A stretch of DNA of 64,000 nucleotides from Aeromicrobium sp. Root344. Its GTDB lineage: Bacteria; Actinomycetota; Actinomycetes; Propionibacteriales; Nocardioidaceae. The notes under the pieces are model-generated. The model saw only the letters and a program-made list of their open reading frames with translations, had not been told where the DNA came from and searched no databases. Below, one piece after another: positions 26,032 to 36,727 of this stretch. Within the stretch, counting starts at the first letter, position 1. Every line of letters begins with the position of its first letter. The translations under genes and the position numbers were made by a program. The stretch is from the NCBI RefSeq assembly GCF_001425755.1, contig NZ_LMDH01000001.1:2659672-2723671 (forward strand), written 5' to 3'.

Positions 26032-26151
26032 ATGTCAGACATCACGCTTCCCTCGCGGTGGTCGCTGCTGGTGCGATTCCTCGCGGGACCGACGCTCGTC
26101 GGGCTGGTCGCCGGATCGGTCGCCGCCGTCGTCGTGCCGCCGCGGTCCTAG
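26032..26151 (+). CDS. Possible 39-residue single-pass membrane protein
   Basis: ATG at 26032 opens a 39-codon frame giving MSDITLPSRW, then one long hydrophobic helix (about residues 12-35) and a short PPRS end. The stop TAG overlaps the convergent pncA stop in CTAG, the same junction found at other convergent pairs here, which supports it being a real gene. There is no obvious ribosome binding site and no family is recognised. Confidence is limited by its length. Confidence 0.45.
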   Translation: MSDITLPSRWSLLVRFLAGPTLVGLVAGSVAAVVVPPRS

Positions 26152-26702
26152 TCGCTGATCGCCACTCCGGCGTCGGCCCACTCACGGTGCACGTCCGGCA
26201 GGTTGTCCGGTGACACCGCGGCGGTGAGCCCTTCGAGCACACGCACGGCGAATCCCTCACGTGCCGCGTCGAGAGCCGTCGCACGTACGCAGTAGTCGGT
26301 CGCGATGCCGCACACGTCGACCGCATCGACGCCGGCAGCGCGGAGCCAGTCGGCGAGGCGTACGCCGTCGGCGGATGCACCTTCGAAGCCCGAGTAGGCG
26401 GCGGCGTACTCACCCTTGTAGAAGATCTCGTCGAACAGGGCCGGCTCCAGGGGCGGGTGGAACTCCTCGCCCGAGGTGCCGACGACGCAGTGACGCGGCC
26501 ATGAGTCGACGAAGTCGGGGTCGTCCGAGAAGTGCGAGCCCGGATCGATGTGGTGGTCGCGGGTCGCGGCGACCGTGGCGTACGTCTTGGTGGTCAGCAG
26601 GTCGGCGACGTCGGCCGCGACCTGGGCGCCGCCGGTGACGGCGAGCGAGCCGCCCTCGCAGAAGTCGTTCTGCACGTCGACGACGATCAATGCTGTGGTC
26701 AT
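26148..26702 (-). CDS. pncA: Nicotinamidase
   Basis: Hydrolyses nicotinamide to nicotinate for NAD salvage. The 184-residue isochorismatase-fold protein has the full catalytic triad: D9 in VVDVQNDF, K96 in FYKGEY and C138 in IATDYCVRAT. The cis-peptide region and metal-binding aspartate and histidine (RDHHID) are present. It overlaps pncB by 4 nt and is translated after it, so the two salvage enzymes are coupled: PncA makes nicotinate that PncB uses. Confidence 0.96.
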   Translation of the reverse strand: MTTALIVVDVQNDFCEGGSLAVTGGAQVAADVADLLTTKTYATVAATRDHHIDPGSHFSDDPDFVDSWPRHCVVGTSGEEFHPPLEPALFDEIFYKGEYAAAYSGFEGASADGVRLADWLRAAGVDAVDVCGIATDYCVRATALDAAREGFAVRVLEGLTAAVSPDNLPDVHREWADAGVAISD

Positions 26703-27997
26703 GTGCGCTCCTCGTAGACGGTGTCGATGGCGGGTTCGCCGCGCATGAGCTGCATCGCCGACAGCGGCAGCTCGGCGAGCGACGTACGGAGCCGGTCGCG
26801 GGCGTCCTCGAGCGTCGCGTCGTGCACGCGTGAGCCGTCGCGGACGAGCTCGACCAGCAGCGTACGGTCGTCACCGTCGTCGACCGGGGTGAGATCGATG
26901 CCGATGACCTCCGCCTGCGCCGTGCCGTCGGCGTCGCGGCGGCGCAGGGCCGACTTGCGGCCGCCGACCGAGATCTTGTCCTTGCTCTTCTTGGCGACCG
27001 GCACCATCTCGCCGGTGGGGTCCTCGCGCGACACGAGCTTGTAGACGAAACCGCTGGTCGGCGCGCCGGACCCGGTCACCAGCGCGGTGCCGACGCCGTA
27101 TCCGTCGACAGGTGCCGCGGCCAAGGCGGCGATGGCGTACTCGTCGAGGTCACTGGTCACGGTGATGCGGGTCGACGTGGCGCCGAGGTCGTCGAGCTGC
27201 GTGCGGACCTCGGCGGCGAGGGCCACGAGATCGCCGGAGTCGAGGCGTACGCCGCCCAGCTCGGGACCGGCCACCTTGACGGCGGTGCGGATCGCCTCAG
27301 GGATGTCGTACGTGTCGACCAGCAGCGTCGTGCCGGGGCCGAGCGCTCGCACCTGCGCCTCGAACGCGTCGCGCTCGGTGTCGTGCAGCAACGTGAACGA
27401 GTGGGCGCTGGTGCCGGTCGTCGGGATGCCGTACGTACGACCGGCCTCGAGGTTGGAGGTCGCGGCGAACCCGGCGACGTAGGCCGACCGGGCCGCGGCG
27501 ACGGCCGAGCCCTCGTGCGTACGCCGGGACCCCATCTCGATGCAGGGCCGGTCGCCGGCGGCGGTGATCATGCGAGCTGCGGCGGAGGCGATCGCCGAGT
27601 CGTGGTTGAGGATCGACAGGAACAGCGTCTCGAGGATCACCGATTCCGCGAACGTGCCCTCGACGATCAGCACGGGGGACTGCGGGAAGTAGAGCTCGCC
27701 CTCGGGGTAGCCCCAGATCGTGCCGGTGAACCGGTAGTCGGCGAGCCACTGGATCGTGTCCTCGTCGACGACGTCTGACTCCCGGAGCCAGTTGAGCTCG
27801 GCGGCGTCGAACCGGAACTCCTCGAGCGCGTCGAGGAGTCGCCCGATGCCAGCCACCACGCCGTACCGGCGGCCCTCGGGCAGCCGTCTCGCGAACAGCT
27901 CGAACACGGAGCGTCGCTGCGCCGTGCCGTCGCGCAGCGTGGCCTGCAGCATCGTGAGCTCGTAGCGGTCGGTCAGCAGGGCCGTGGAGGCGTTCAC
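26699..27997 (-). CDS. pncB: Nicotinate phosphoribosyltransferase
   Basis: Converts nicotinate and PRPP to nicotinate mononucleotide in NAD salvage. The 432-residue sequence has family motifs: [11 protein letters not shown] at the start, [16 protein letters not shown], the [22 protein letters not shown] active region, the GVRLDSGDL phosphate-binding part, and [11 protein letters not shown]. It is the first gene of the pncB-pncA operon; pncA starts inside its last codons. Confidence 0.96.
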   Translation of the reverse strand: MNASTALLTDRYELTMLQATLRDGTAQRRSVFELFARRLPEGRRYGVVAGIGRLLDALEEFRFDAAELNWLRESDVVDEDTIQWLADYRFTGTIWGYPEGELYFPQSPVLIVEGTFAESVILETLFLSILNHDSAIASAAARMITAAGDRPCIEMGSRRTHEGSAVAAARSAYVAGFAATSNLEAGRTYGIPTTGTSAHSFTLLHDTERDAFEAQVRALGPGTTLLVDTYDIPEAIRTAVKVAGPELGGVRLDSGDLVALAAEVRTQLDDLGATSTRITVTSDLDEYAIAALAAAPVDGYGVGTALVTGSGAPTSGFVYKLVSREDPTGEMVPVAKKSKDKISVGGRKSALRRRDADGTAQAEVIGIDLTPVDDGDDRTLLVELVRDGSRVHDATLEDARDRLRTSLAELPLSAMQLMRGEPAIDTVYEERT

Positions 27998-28031
27998 GGT
28001 GTCCAGCCTAGAGGCGCACGGGGAACGGGGC

Positions 28032-28400
28032 TCAGACGTCGAGTCGGCGGAGGCAGCCGCAGAGCCACATCACGACGCCGACCGGGATGAGCAGGAACCG
28101 GCCGAAGACCGTGCTGTCGTACGCGTCGCCGTGGTCCGTGAGCCCGATCGCGGTGAGGGCGACGCCGGCAACGACCAGGGCGACGGTCGCGAGATTGCGA
28201 CGGGTCGGCCGGGCGTACGCCCGCAAGGCCGGCAGCAGCGCGGATCCGAGGAGTGCGACTGCGAAGAGCGTCCAGAGCGTGCCGGCGGCCACCCCATGTT
28301 CGTGCCCGCTCGAATATCCCGCCATGACAGCGAGCGCGGGGACGACGGGGATGACCATCCACCCTGCGACGCGCGTGTCCTGCCCCCGGTCGATCGTCAT
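28032..28400 (-). CDS. Four-helix membrane protein of unknown function
   Basis: A 122-residue protein with about four hydrophobic helices (roughly residues 13-30, 40-60, 68-88 and 98-115) and a short basic end. No family is recognised. A histidine pair lies in the first loop (GHEHG). I start at ATG 28400, because longer frames run into the divergent clpS promoter. The gap to clpS is 75 nt. Confidence 0.7.
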   Translation of the reverse strand: MTIDRGQDTRVAGWMVIPVVPALAVMAGYSSGHEHGVAAGTLWTLFAVALLGSALLPALRAYARPTRRNLATVALVVAGVALTAIGLTDHGDAYDSTVFGRFLLIPVGVVMWLCGCLRRLDV

Positions 28401-28475
28401 GCTCCGAGTATGACCGAGGCGGGGGCACCGACCGCGCGGTTTCACTCCGTCAGGTGCCTGGGACACAATGGCCGT

Positions 28476-28772
28476 ATGACCACGCCGTCGCCCGTCGAGA
28501 TCGCGGAGCCCGACGTTGACGAGATCGTCGAGCTCGAGGATCCCTGGGTCACCATCGTCTGGAACGACCCGGTCAACCTGATGTCCTACGTCGCCTACGT
28601 CTTCCGCAACTACTTCGGCTACACCGAGGAGAAGGCGCACGAGCTGATGCTCGCGGTGCACCACGAGGGCAAGGCCGTCGTGTCGAGCGGCAGCCGCGAG
28701 CAGATGGAACGCCACGTGCAGGCCATGCACGAGTACGGCCTGTGGGCCACGCTGGAACGGCAGGATGCATGA
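28476..28772 (+). CDS. clpS: ATP-dependent Clp protease adaptor ClpS
   Basis: Adaptor that delivers N-degron proteins to ClpC/ClpA-ClpP. The 98-residue protein has the ClpS core: [20 protein letters not shown] with the ND-P-V motif, then [29 protein letters not shown] box ends 6 nt before the ATG, suggesting a leaderless mRNA. It overlaps the following DUF2017 gene (ATGA), the usual actinobacterial pairing. Confidence 0.96.
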   Translation: MTTPSPVEIAEPDVDEIVELEDPWVTIVWNDPVNLMSYVAYVFRNYFGYTEEKAHELMLAVHHEGKAVVSSGSREQMERHVQAMHEYGLWATLERQDA

Positions 28773-29353
28773 AGCCGTTCAAGAAGCGCCGCCGCGGGGG
28801 CATCACCGCGACGTTCGAGGCAGGCGAGGCGCACCTGCTGGCGAGCCTGTCCGGCCAGGTCGTCGAGCTGCTGCGCGACCGCAACGGCGCCGACGAGTCG
28901 ACCGCCGACCCGCTGGCGACCCAGCTGGGCATGGGCGGCCCGTCGCTGCCGCCCGAGGACCCGGTCCTCCGTCGCCTGCTGCCCGACGCCTACCGCGACG
29001 ACGAGGAGGGCGCCGGCGAGTTCCGGCGGTTCACCGAGCGGTCGCTGACGTCGGCCAAGGTCGCCAACGCCGAGGCGCTGATCGGATCCCTCGTCGACGG
29101 CGGCCTCACGTTCGGCACGCCGGTCGACGACGACGAGCCGCAGATCGAGATCGAGCTCGACGACGCCGAGGTGCAGGCCTGGCTGCGAGCTCTGACCGAC
29201 GTGCGCCTGTCGCTCGCCGTGCGACTCGGCATCGACGCCGAGGAGGACGCGATGCTCATCGCCCAGTCCGAGGACGAGGCGATCGCGGCGATGTCCGAGA
29301 TCTACGACTGGCTCGGCTACGTGCAGGAGACCCTGATCTCCGCACTCGACTGA
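28769..29353 (+). CDS. DUF2017 protein, ClpS partner gene
   Basis: A 194-residue acidic protein of the DUF2017 family, almost always encoded directly after clpS in actinobacteria. It begins with a basic segment (KKRRRGG) and continues with helical domains and a [13 protein letters not shown] patch. The function is unknown but a link with Clp proteolysis is implied by the conserved coupling. The ATG overlaps the clpS stop. Confidence 0.9.
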   Translation: MKPFKKRRRGGITATFEAGEAHLLASLSGQVVELLRDRNGADESTADPLATQLGMGGPSLPPEDPVLRRLLPDAYRDDEEGAGEFRRFTERSLTSAKVANAEALIGSLVDGGLTFGTPVDDDEPQIEIELDDAEVQAWLRALTDVRLSLAVRLGIDAEEDAMLIAQSEDEAIAAMSEIYDWLGYVQETLISALD

Positions 29354-29362
29354 GCGCCGACC

Positions 29363-30256
29363 TCAGGCGCTCCGCTCGAGCTCGTCAAGCTGCCCGGCGA
29401 CGACGAACGCCACGACCTGCCGCACGACGGCATCGTCCCGCAGGATCCGGTGGTGACCGAGCCCGTCGATCGTGGTGAGCCGCGCTCCGTCCCACGCGTC
29501 GACGAGCTGCACGGCCGAGTCGTACCTCGCCAGCCGGTCAGCCGGGTCGTGGATCACCAGCAGGTCAGGACGCTCGATCTCCTCGGCGATGCAGACGAGA
29601 TCGACCTCGTCGACCGACAGACCGACCCGGTCGTACGCACGCTGCTTGAGCCGCTGGCGAATGCGCGGACCGAAGCCCAGGCCGGCCTCGAGCGTGGGCA
29701 GGTGGTCGCCGATGCGCACCATCGGCGCCACCAGGGCCAGCCGCTGGGTGCCCAACCAGCCGTATCGCAGTGTCAGCCCGGTGGCGAGGCCACCCATGGA
29801 GTGCGCGACGACGGCATGGGCCGGGCCGTGCACCGCCGCCACGGCGTCGAGCGCGCGACCCATCTCGACCGCATGGCCCTGGCCCGCGACGGCGCCGGGG
29901 TCGGAGCTGCCGTGGCTCGGCGCATCATGCGTGACGACTGAGAAGCCGGCCGCGAGGAGGGGTGGCACGAACCGGGCCAGCTGGGTCTCGTTGCCGCCCC
30001 ACCCGTGCACGAGGTAGATCACCGGACCGGATCCCCAACGGTGCCCGCGGACGGTGTGGCCTTCGGACTCGACCTCGAACGGCGTCCCTCCGGGCGGCAG
30101 GTCGCCGACCCGCGACGCGGGCAGGGTGAACCACCAACGGTCGGCCCAGCGGGCGCCGAGCGCGGGCGCGACGTGCTCGAGCGTCCGGAAACCGGCGCGC
30201 AGCAGACGCTGAGAAGGCCGAACGGTCGTGCTTTTTTGCGATGATGAGAGAGCCAT
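29363..30256 (-). CDS. Alpha/beta hydrolase
   Basis: A 297-residue alpha/beta-fold hydrolase. The oxyanion strand VIYLVHGWGGNE is near residue 80, the nucleophile motif AHSMGG near residue 150, the acid in VIHDPADR and the histidine in GLGHHRIL near the end. AAAGGA lies 7 nt before the ATG. It is 21 nt downstream of the TetR gene on the same strand. A copy of the putative TetR operator lies inside codons 9-13 of this gene, so the regulator may control it directly. Confidence 0.9.
   Translation of the reverse strand: MALSSSQKSTTVRPSQRLLRAGFRTLEHVAPALGARWADRWWFTLPASRVGDLPPGGTPFEVESEGHTVRGHRWGSGPVIYLVHGWGGNETQLARFVPPLLAAGFSVVTHDAPSHGSSDPGAVAGQGHAVEMGRALDAVAAVHGPAHAVVAHSMGGLATGLTLRYGWLGTQRLALVAPMVRIGDHLPTLEAGLGFGPRIRQRLKQRAYDRVGLSVDEVDLVCIAEEIERPDLLVIHDPADRLARYDSAVQLVDAWDGARLTTIDGLGHHRILRDDAVVRQVVAFVVAGQLDELERSA
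30220..30231. promoter_or_regulatory. Putative TetR operator inside the hydrolase start region
   Basis: GAACGGTCGTGC, followed by CTTTTTT overlap, is an imperfect palindrome of form GnACGnnCGTnC. The same motif, GCACGGTCGTTC with a following TTTT, occurs at 30875-30886 before the TetR gene. The pair makes a shared operator likely. Confidence 0.5.
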
Positions 30257-30277
30257 GTCAGATTCCTTTGCTGGAGG

Positions 30278-30862
30278 TCAGGCGGCGTGCGTGATGAGCG
30301 AGTCGAACGCGCGGCGCACGCGTTCGAGGGCCTTGGGGTCGCGCAGGAGGCGCGAGGAGTGCTGGTGGGCGAGGGTCAGGGCGTGCAGCTCGTACGCGAA
30401 CTGCTCGAGGTCCAGGTCCTCGCGGAACTCGCCCTCGCTGACGGCGGTGCCGGCGACGGTGACGATCATCTCGAGCCAGTCGTGCTCGTCGCGGACCAGG
30501 GCGTCGCGGACCGGACCGGGCTGGTCGTCGAGCTCCGAGCACGCGGCGACGAACAGGCAGCCGCCGTCCGCCGATGTCTCGGACCAGGTGACCCAGGCGT
30601 CGAACAGGACGCGGAGGCGGGCGACGCCGCGCGGCGCCTGCAGCGCGGGGCGTACGACCTGGTCGACGAACCGCTCACGGGTGTGCCGCAGGATCTCGAT
30701 CTGCAGCGCCTCCTTGGAGGCGAAGTGCGCGTAGAGGCCACTCTTGGACATCCCGGTGTGCGCGGCGAGCTGGCCGATCGTCATGCCGGTGAGCCCGACC
30801 TTGGCGGCGACGGCGGTCGCCTCGGTCAGGATCGCGTGTCGCGTCTCGTCACCCTTGGACAT
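30278..30862 (-). CDS. TetR-family regulator (autoregulated candidate)
   Basis: A 194-residue TetR protein. The helix-turn-helix MTIGQLAAHTGMSKSGLYAHFASKE is at about residues 27-51, and a C-terminal ligand domain follows. A minus-strand TATAAC box ends 6 nt before its ATG and overlaps no ribosome binding site, so the message is probably leaderless. Matching palindromes sit at its promoter and in the next gene. The hydrolase downstream is its probable partner or target. Confidence 0.93.
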   Translation of the reverse strand: MSKGDETRHAILTEATAVAAKVGLTGMTIGQLAAHTGMSKSGLYAHFASKEALQIEILRHTRERFVDQVVRPALQAPRGVARLRVLFDAWVTWSETSADGGCLFVAACSELDDQPGPVRDALVRDEHDWLEMIVTVAGTAVSEGEFREDLDLEQFAYELHALTLAHQHSSRLLRDPKALERVRRAFDSLITHAA

Positions 30863-30874
30863 GGACCAGTTATA

Positions 30875-30886
30875 GCACGGTCGTTC
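30875..30886. promoter_or_regulatory. Putative TetR operator at the TetR promoter
   Basis: GCACGGTCGTTC lies directly upstream of the minus-strand -10 box of the TetR gene and matches the motif at 30220-30231, including the adjacent T run. Binding here would repress the TetR gene itself. It also lies in the gap shared with the divergent histidine kinase gene. Confidence 0.5.
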
Positions 30887-30973
30887 TTTTCTGTCGACTA
30901 CTCCCTGGGGCGTACGCCGCAATGCTCCGCCGGTGCGATGCTCGCGCCCGGCTGGTTCGCCTACCGTGAAGGC

Positions 30974-32107
30974 ATGTCCGTCGACCTGAGAGCCGTGCCG
31001 CGGCCTGCGCTTTTCGGCTGGCTGCCATTGACGGTCTTCCAGGTCGCCGGTACGGTCGGCGCCCACCACAACCAGGCGGGCCACCGCGGACTCGACGCGC
31101 TGGCGATCGCCATCGCCGCTCTGGGCCCGGTGTCGCTACTGTTCCTCCGGCGTTGGCCCAGGCAGGTCCTGGCGTTCGTGGTGGCGATCACGGTGGCGTA
31201 CGTCCTGCGCGACTACGCGTTCGGACCGGTGCTTGCGAGCCTCGCGATCGCGACCGTCATCACCGTCGTGCGGGGACACCGGATTGCCGCGTGGCTCGGG
31301 CTGGGCGCCGTCGTGGTCACGGTGCTCGCGGTCCAGCGGCCGATGTACGACCGGGAGTGGTCGTGGTCCTGGCTGTCCGGCGCGGTGGCGTGGTCCCTGC
31401 TCGTGCTGGCTGCGGGAGAGCTCGTGCGGGTGCGGCGCGAGCGCCTCGTCGCGTCGAGGCAGGCGCGGGCCGAGGCATCCCGCCGGCAGGCCAACGAGGA
31501 GCGCCTCCAGATCGCCCGTGAGCTCCACGACGTCGTCGCCCACCACATCTCGTTGATCAACGTGCAAGCCGGCGTCGCGCTGCACATCGTCGACCGCAGG
31601 CCCGAGCAGGCGCAGACGGCGCTCGAGGCGATCAAGGACGCCAGCAAGGACGCGCTCATCGAGCTGCGGTCGCTCGTCGGGGTCCTGCGGGACGTCGACG
31701 AGCAGGCCCCTCGCCGCCCCTCGGGCACCCTGGCGTCGCTCGACGACCTCGTGGAGCGCAGCGGCCACGCCGGGCTGGCGGTGCGCAAGACCGTGCGGGG
31801 TGAGGTACGTCCGCTGCCGTCGTCGGTCGAGCTCGCCGCCCTGCGCATCGTGCAGGAGGCGATCACCAATGTCGTACGCCACGCCGCTGCGTCACGTGCC
31901 GAGATCGAGCTGGCCTACGACGACGCGGCGTTGAGCGTGACCGTCGAGGACGACGGCCGTGGCTTCGACCCAGACGACAGCGGTGGCACGGGCATCATCG
32001 GCATGCGCGAGCGCGCAGAGACGCTCGGTGGCACGCTCGAGGTCGGGCGCGCGGGCGCCGGTGGCACCCGGGTGCACGCGTCGCTGCCGTTGAGGAGTCG
32101 CTCATGA
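30974..32107 (+). CDS. NarL-type sensor histidine kinase
   Basis: A 377-residue membrane kinase. The N-terminal ~150 residues hold five or so membrane helices with little extracellular sequence, suggesting an intramembrane or stress sensor. The phosphoacceptor is in ARELHDVVAHHIS, the HisKA_3 signature. The ATPase domain shows EAITNVVRHA (N box), EDDGRGFDPDD (G1) and GTGIIGMRERAE (G2). TACCGT ends 6 nt before the ATG, so the transcript is likely leaderless. It overlaps the response regulator gene by 4 nt. Confidence 0.94.
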   Translation: MSVDLRAVPRPALFGWLPLTVFQVAGTVGAHHNQAGHRGLDALAIAIAALGPVSLLFLRRWPRQVLAFVVAITVAYVLRDYAFGPVLASLAIATVITVVRGHRIAAWLGLGAVVVTVLAVQRPMYDREWSWSWLSGAVAWSLLVLAAGELVRVRRERLVASRQARAEASRRQANEERLQIARELHDVVAHHISLINVQAGVALHIVDRRPEQAQTALEAIKDASKDALIELRSLVGVLRDVDEQAPRRPSGTLASLDDLVERSGHAGLAVRKTVRGEVRPLPSSVELAALRIVQEAITNVVRHAAASRAEIELAYDDAALSVTVEDDGRGFDPDDSGGTGIIGMRERAETLGGTLEVGRAGAGGTRVHASLPLRSRS

Positions 32108-32766
32108 TCCGCGTCGTGCTGGTCGACGACCAGGCGTTGCTGCGGGCGGGATTTCGCGCTCTGATCGACGCCGAGGAGGACATCGAGGTCGTCGCCGAGG
32201 GCTCCGACGGAGGCGAGGCCGTCGAGGTCGTCGCTCGCCACGTCCCCGACGTCGTGCTGATGGACATCCGCATGCCGGGCGTCGACGGACTGGAGGCCAC
32301 ACGGCGGATCACGGCCGACCCGGCCCTCGAGGCGGTGCGCGTGGTCATCCTGACGACGTTCGAGCTCGACGAGTACGTCTTCGAGGCGGTCCGCATCGGG
32401 GCGAGTGGCTTCCTGGTCAAGGACACCGAGCCCGCCGAGCTGCTCGCCGGCATACGCGCCGTCGCAGCCGGTGACGCTCTGCTGTCGCCCGGGGTCACCC
32501 GCAGGCTGATCTCGGAGTTCGCGGACCGCAGCCGCGGGACGGCCAGCCCGGCAGTGCTCGAACCGCTGACCGATCGCGAGCGCGAGGTCGTCGCCCTCGT
32601 CGGCGAAGGCCTCAACAACGACGAGATCGGCGCCCGGCTGTTCATGAGCCCGGCGACCGCCAAGACCCATGTCAGCCGCGCGATGATCAAGCTCGACGCG
32701 CGCGACCGGGCCCAGCTCGTCGTCATCGCGTACGAGTCCGGTCTCGTACGCCCCGGCTGGTCCTGA
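32104..32766 (+). CDS. NarL/LuxR-family response regulator
   Basis: A 220-residue regulator paired with the preceding kinase. The receiver domain has DDQ at residues 8-10, the phosphoacceptor aspartate in VVLMDIRMPG, the conserved threonine in ILTTF and lysine in LVKDTEP. The C-terminal LuxR helix-turn-helix is in LTDREREVVALVGEGLNNDEIGARLF. It likely controls the downstream ABC transporter operon. Confidence 0.96.
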   Translation: MIRVVLVDDQALLRAGFRALIDAEEDIEVVAEGSDGGEAVEVVARHVPDVVLMDIRMPGVDGLEATRRITADPALEAVRVVILTTFELDEYVFEAVRIGASGFLVKDTEPAELLAGIRAVAAGDALLSPGVTRRLISEFADRSRGTASPAVLEPLTDREREVVALVGEGLNNDEIGARLFMSPATAKTHVSRAMIKLDARDRAQLVVIAYESGLVRPGWS

Positions 32767-32837
32767 GGCGCCGCGCGTACGCCCGGCGGCGTACGTGAAG
32801 AGACTCCCCGCGGCCGATTCGCCGAGGCCCGGATCTC

Positions 32838-32867
32838 ACGAGACTCGAAGAGTCAGTTCAGTCTCGT
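32838..32867. promoter_or_regulatory. Nested inverted repeats before the SHOCT-ABC operon
   Basis: ACGAGACT (32838-32845) and AGTCTCGT (32860-32867) are inverted repeats 14 nt apart. Inside them GACTC (32842-32846) and GAGTC (32850-32854) form a second perfect repeat with a GAA spacer. This lies between the response regulator gene and the SHOCT gene and is a candidate binding site for the regulator. AAGGAG follows as the ribosome binding site. Confidence 0.5.
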
Positions 32868-32882
32868 TCAAGGAGTTCCATC

Positions 32883-33131
32883 ATGTTGTCCACCCAGCTT
32901 CTCGCCCACGACACCTGGGACGGCCCGGGTCCGTGGTGGCCACTGTTCCCGCTGTTCTGGATCGCGTTCTTCGTCCTCGTGTTCGGCGTCTTCGGGCGCT
33001 TCGGTCGCCGCCGCTGGCACCGCGGCTCGTACGCCGGGGAGTCCCGTCTCGCTGAGCGCTACGCCGCCGGCGAGATCGACGAGTCGGAGTATCGCGAGCG
33101 CCTCGCGGTCCTCCGGGAGCGGGACAAGTGA
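32883..33131 (+). CDS. Small SHOCT-domain membrane protein
   Basis: An 82-residue protein with one membrane helix (about residues 20-42) and an arginine-rich stretch. It ends with a SHOCT motif, AERYAAGEIDESEYRERLAVL, a short domain common at the ends of actinobacterial membrane proteins. It is preceded by AAGGAG and overlaps the ABC ATPase gene. It may act as an accessory or tether for the transporter, but that is inference. Confidence 0.85.
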   Translation: MLSTQLLAHDTWDGPGPWWPLFPLFWIAFFVLVFGVFGRFGRRRWHRGSYAGESRLAERYAAGEIDESEYRERLAVLRERDK

Positions 33132-34036
33132 CCGCCGAGACGGTCGTCGAGATCCGTGACCTGACCAAGCGCTACGACACCGTCACGGCGGTCGACCAGG
33201 TCAGCCTGAGCGTGCGGCGCGGGGAGGTCTACGGCTTCCTCGGCCCCAACGGCGCCGGCAAGACGACGACCCTCCGCATGCTGCTGGGCCTCATCCGGCC
33301 GACCAGCGGGAGCCTCACGGTGCTCGGCCGCCAGCCGGGTGAGGCGGGCGTCCTGGCTCGGATCGGCTCGATGATCGAAGGTCCGGCGTTCTACCCGTTC
33401 CTGTCCGGCCGGGCCAACCTCGAGGTCGTCGCCAGGTACGCCGGCACCGGCTCCGCGCGGATCGACGAGACCCTCGAGACGGTCGACCTGACCTCGCGCG
33501 GCGGCGACAGGTTCTCGACGTACTCACTCGGCATGAAGCAGCGCCTCGGTGTCGCCGCCGCACTGCTCAAGGACCCCGACCTCGTGGTGCTCGACGAGCC
33601 GACGAACGGTCTCGACCCGGCCGGCATGCGCGACATGCGGGCGCTGATCCGACGCCTGGGCGACTCGGGCCGAACCGTGATCCTGTCGAGCCACATGCTC
33701 GGCGAGGTGCAGCAGATCTGCGACCGGGTCGGTGTGATCAACGCCGGGCGCATGGTCGTCGAGAGCACCGTCGAGGAGCTCCGCGGCGACAGTGAGCTCG
33801 TCATCCGGGCGACCCCGGCCGACGTCGTGAGGGCGACCGTCGACCAGCTGGCGTACGTCCAGTCCATCCGCACGCTCGACGACGAGCTCCGGCTGCGTGT
33901 CGACGAGCGCCACACCGGCGAGGTCACCCGTGCTCTGGTGCTCGCCGGCGTCGACGTCCGCGAGGTCCGCCGCGTCGACCGCCAGCTCGAGGACGTGTTC
34001 TTCGAGATCACCGCAAAGGAGTCCAGTCATGCCTAG
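33128..34036 (+). CDS. ABC transporter ATP-binding protein
   Basis: A 302-residue ATPase of a DrrA/YhaQ-like exporter. Walker A is FLGPNGAGKTTTLRML near residue 37, the signature motif is TYSLGMKQRLGVA, Walker B is LVVLDEPTNGLDP, and the H-loop is in ILSSHML. A C-terminal extension of about 80 residues follows, as in drug or bacitracin-type exporters. GTG start overlaps the SHOCT gene stop. The permease begins 8 nt before its end. Confidence 0.95.
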   Translation: MTAETVVEIRDLTKRYDTVTAVDQVSLSVRRGEVYGFLGPNGAGKTTTLRMLLGLIRPTSGSLTVLGRQPGEAGVLARIGSMIEGPAFYPFLSGRANLEVVARYAGTGSARIDETLETVDLTSRGGDRFSTYSLGMKQRLGVAAALLKDPDLVVLDEPTNGLDPAGMRDMRALIRRLGDSGRTVILSSHMLGEVQQICDRVGVINAGRMVVESTVEELRGDSELVIRATPADVVRATVDQLAYVQSIRTLDDELRLRVDERHTGEVTRALVLAGVDVREVRRVDRQLEDVFFEITAKESSHA

Positions 34037-34886
34037 TGTCGTCGATGTCTCGCGCGCCGAGCTGTTCAAGCTCGTACGCCGCCCGGCAGCCTGGACGCTG
34101 CTCGCCGCTGCAGCGCTGCTGAGCCAGGTGTTCGGCTACCTGATTCCCTACCTGTCGTTCGCCGGCGACGGCTCCGGCCCGATCGAGGGCGCGTCGAAGC
34201 AGGCGATCCTGGCGAGCACGCTGCCGGACCAGATCGTCGCCAGCACGCTCGGCGGGTTCCCGGTGTTCGCCGGTGCCCTCGCGCTCGTGTTCGGTGCGCT
34301 GGTGCTCGGCAGCGAGTACGGCTGGGGCACGGTCAAGACCGTGCTGACGCAGCGCCCGGGACGCACGACCGTGCTGGCCGGGCAGGCCGTCGCCCTCGGC
34401 GCCTCGGTCGCGGTCGGCGTGCTGGTCCTGTTCGTCCTCGGCGCGGTGAGCTCGACCGCCATCGCGCTGGGCCAGGGGGAGTCGACGGCGTTCCCGTCGG
34501 TGCTCGACCTGCTTGGCGGCTACGGAGCCGGCGTGGCGATCATGCTGATGTGGGCCGGCCTCGGCGGGATGCTCGGCGTCGTGCTCCGAGGGGTCGCCCT
34601 GCCGATCGGCCTCGGGGTCGTGTGGGTGCTCGGGGTGGAGAACCTGATCGCCGGCGTCGCCAGCTCCGTGCTCACCGCGCTCCGGCCCCTGCGCGACGTC
34701 ATGCCCGGGATCAACGCCGGATCGCTCGCCTCAGCGGTGATGCCGACGCGTCCGCCGGGCCTGGAGTCGCCTCCCGGGGTCAACTCCGACGTCGCCGACG
34801 GCCGGGCGCTCCTCACGGTGGCCTGCTACGTCGTGGTCTGCCTCGCCGTGGCGCTGTGGACGTACCGGCGGCGGGACGTCGCCTGA
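34029..34886 (+). CDS. ABC transporter permease
   Basis: A 285-residue integral membrane protein of the ABC-2 type with about six helices. It begins with VDVSRAELFKLVRRPAAWTLL, the usual entry of this group, and contains LGSEYGWGTVKTVLTQRPGR before the second helix pair. It pairs with the ATPase to form the exporter. With the upstream two-component system it looks like a stress or antimicrobial-response module. Confidence 0.93.
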   Translation: MPSVVDVSRAELFKLVRRPAAWTLLAAAALLSQVFGYLIPYLSFAGDGSGPIEGASKQAILASTLPDQIVASTLGGFPVFAGALALVFGALVLGSEYGWGTVKTVLTQRPGRTTVLAGQAVALGASVAVGVLVLFVLGAVSSTAIALGQGESTAFPSVLDLLGGYGAGVAIMLMWAGLGGMLGVVLRGVALPIGLGVVWVLGVENLIAGVASSVLTALRPLRDVMPGINAGSLASAVMPTRPPGLESPPGVNSDVADGRALLTVACYVVVCLAVALWTYRRRDVA

Positions 34887-34958
34887 CCCGTCCCGTCACG
34901 GCGTCTCAGCGGATGACCTTCGCTGAGGCGCCGACGGGCGGGCCGATAAACTCGGCAG

Positions 34959-36666
<1,708 letters not shown>

Positions 36667-36727
36667 GTCATGGCCTGATCCCGCCCAACCCGTGTCGCGA
36701 CGGCATGTCGTCGGTTAGCCTCGTCCC

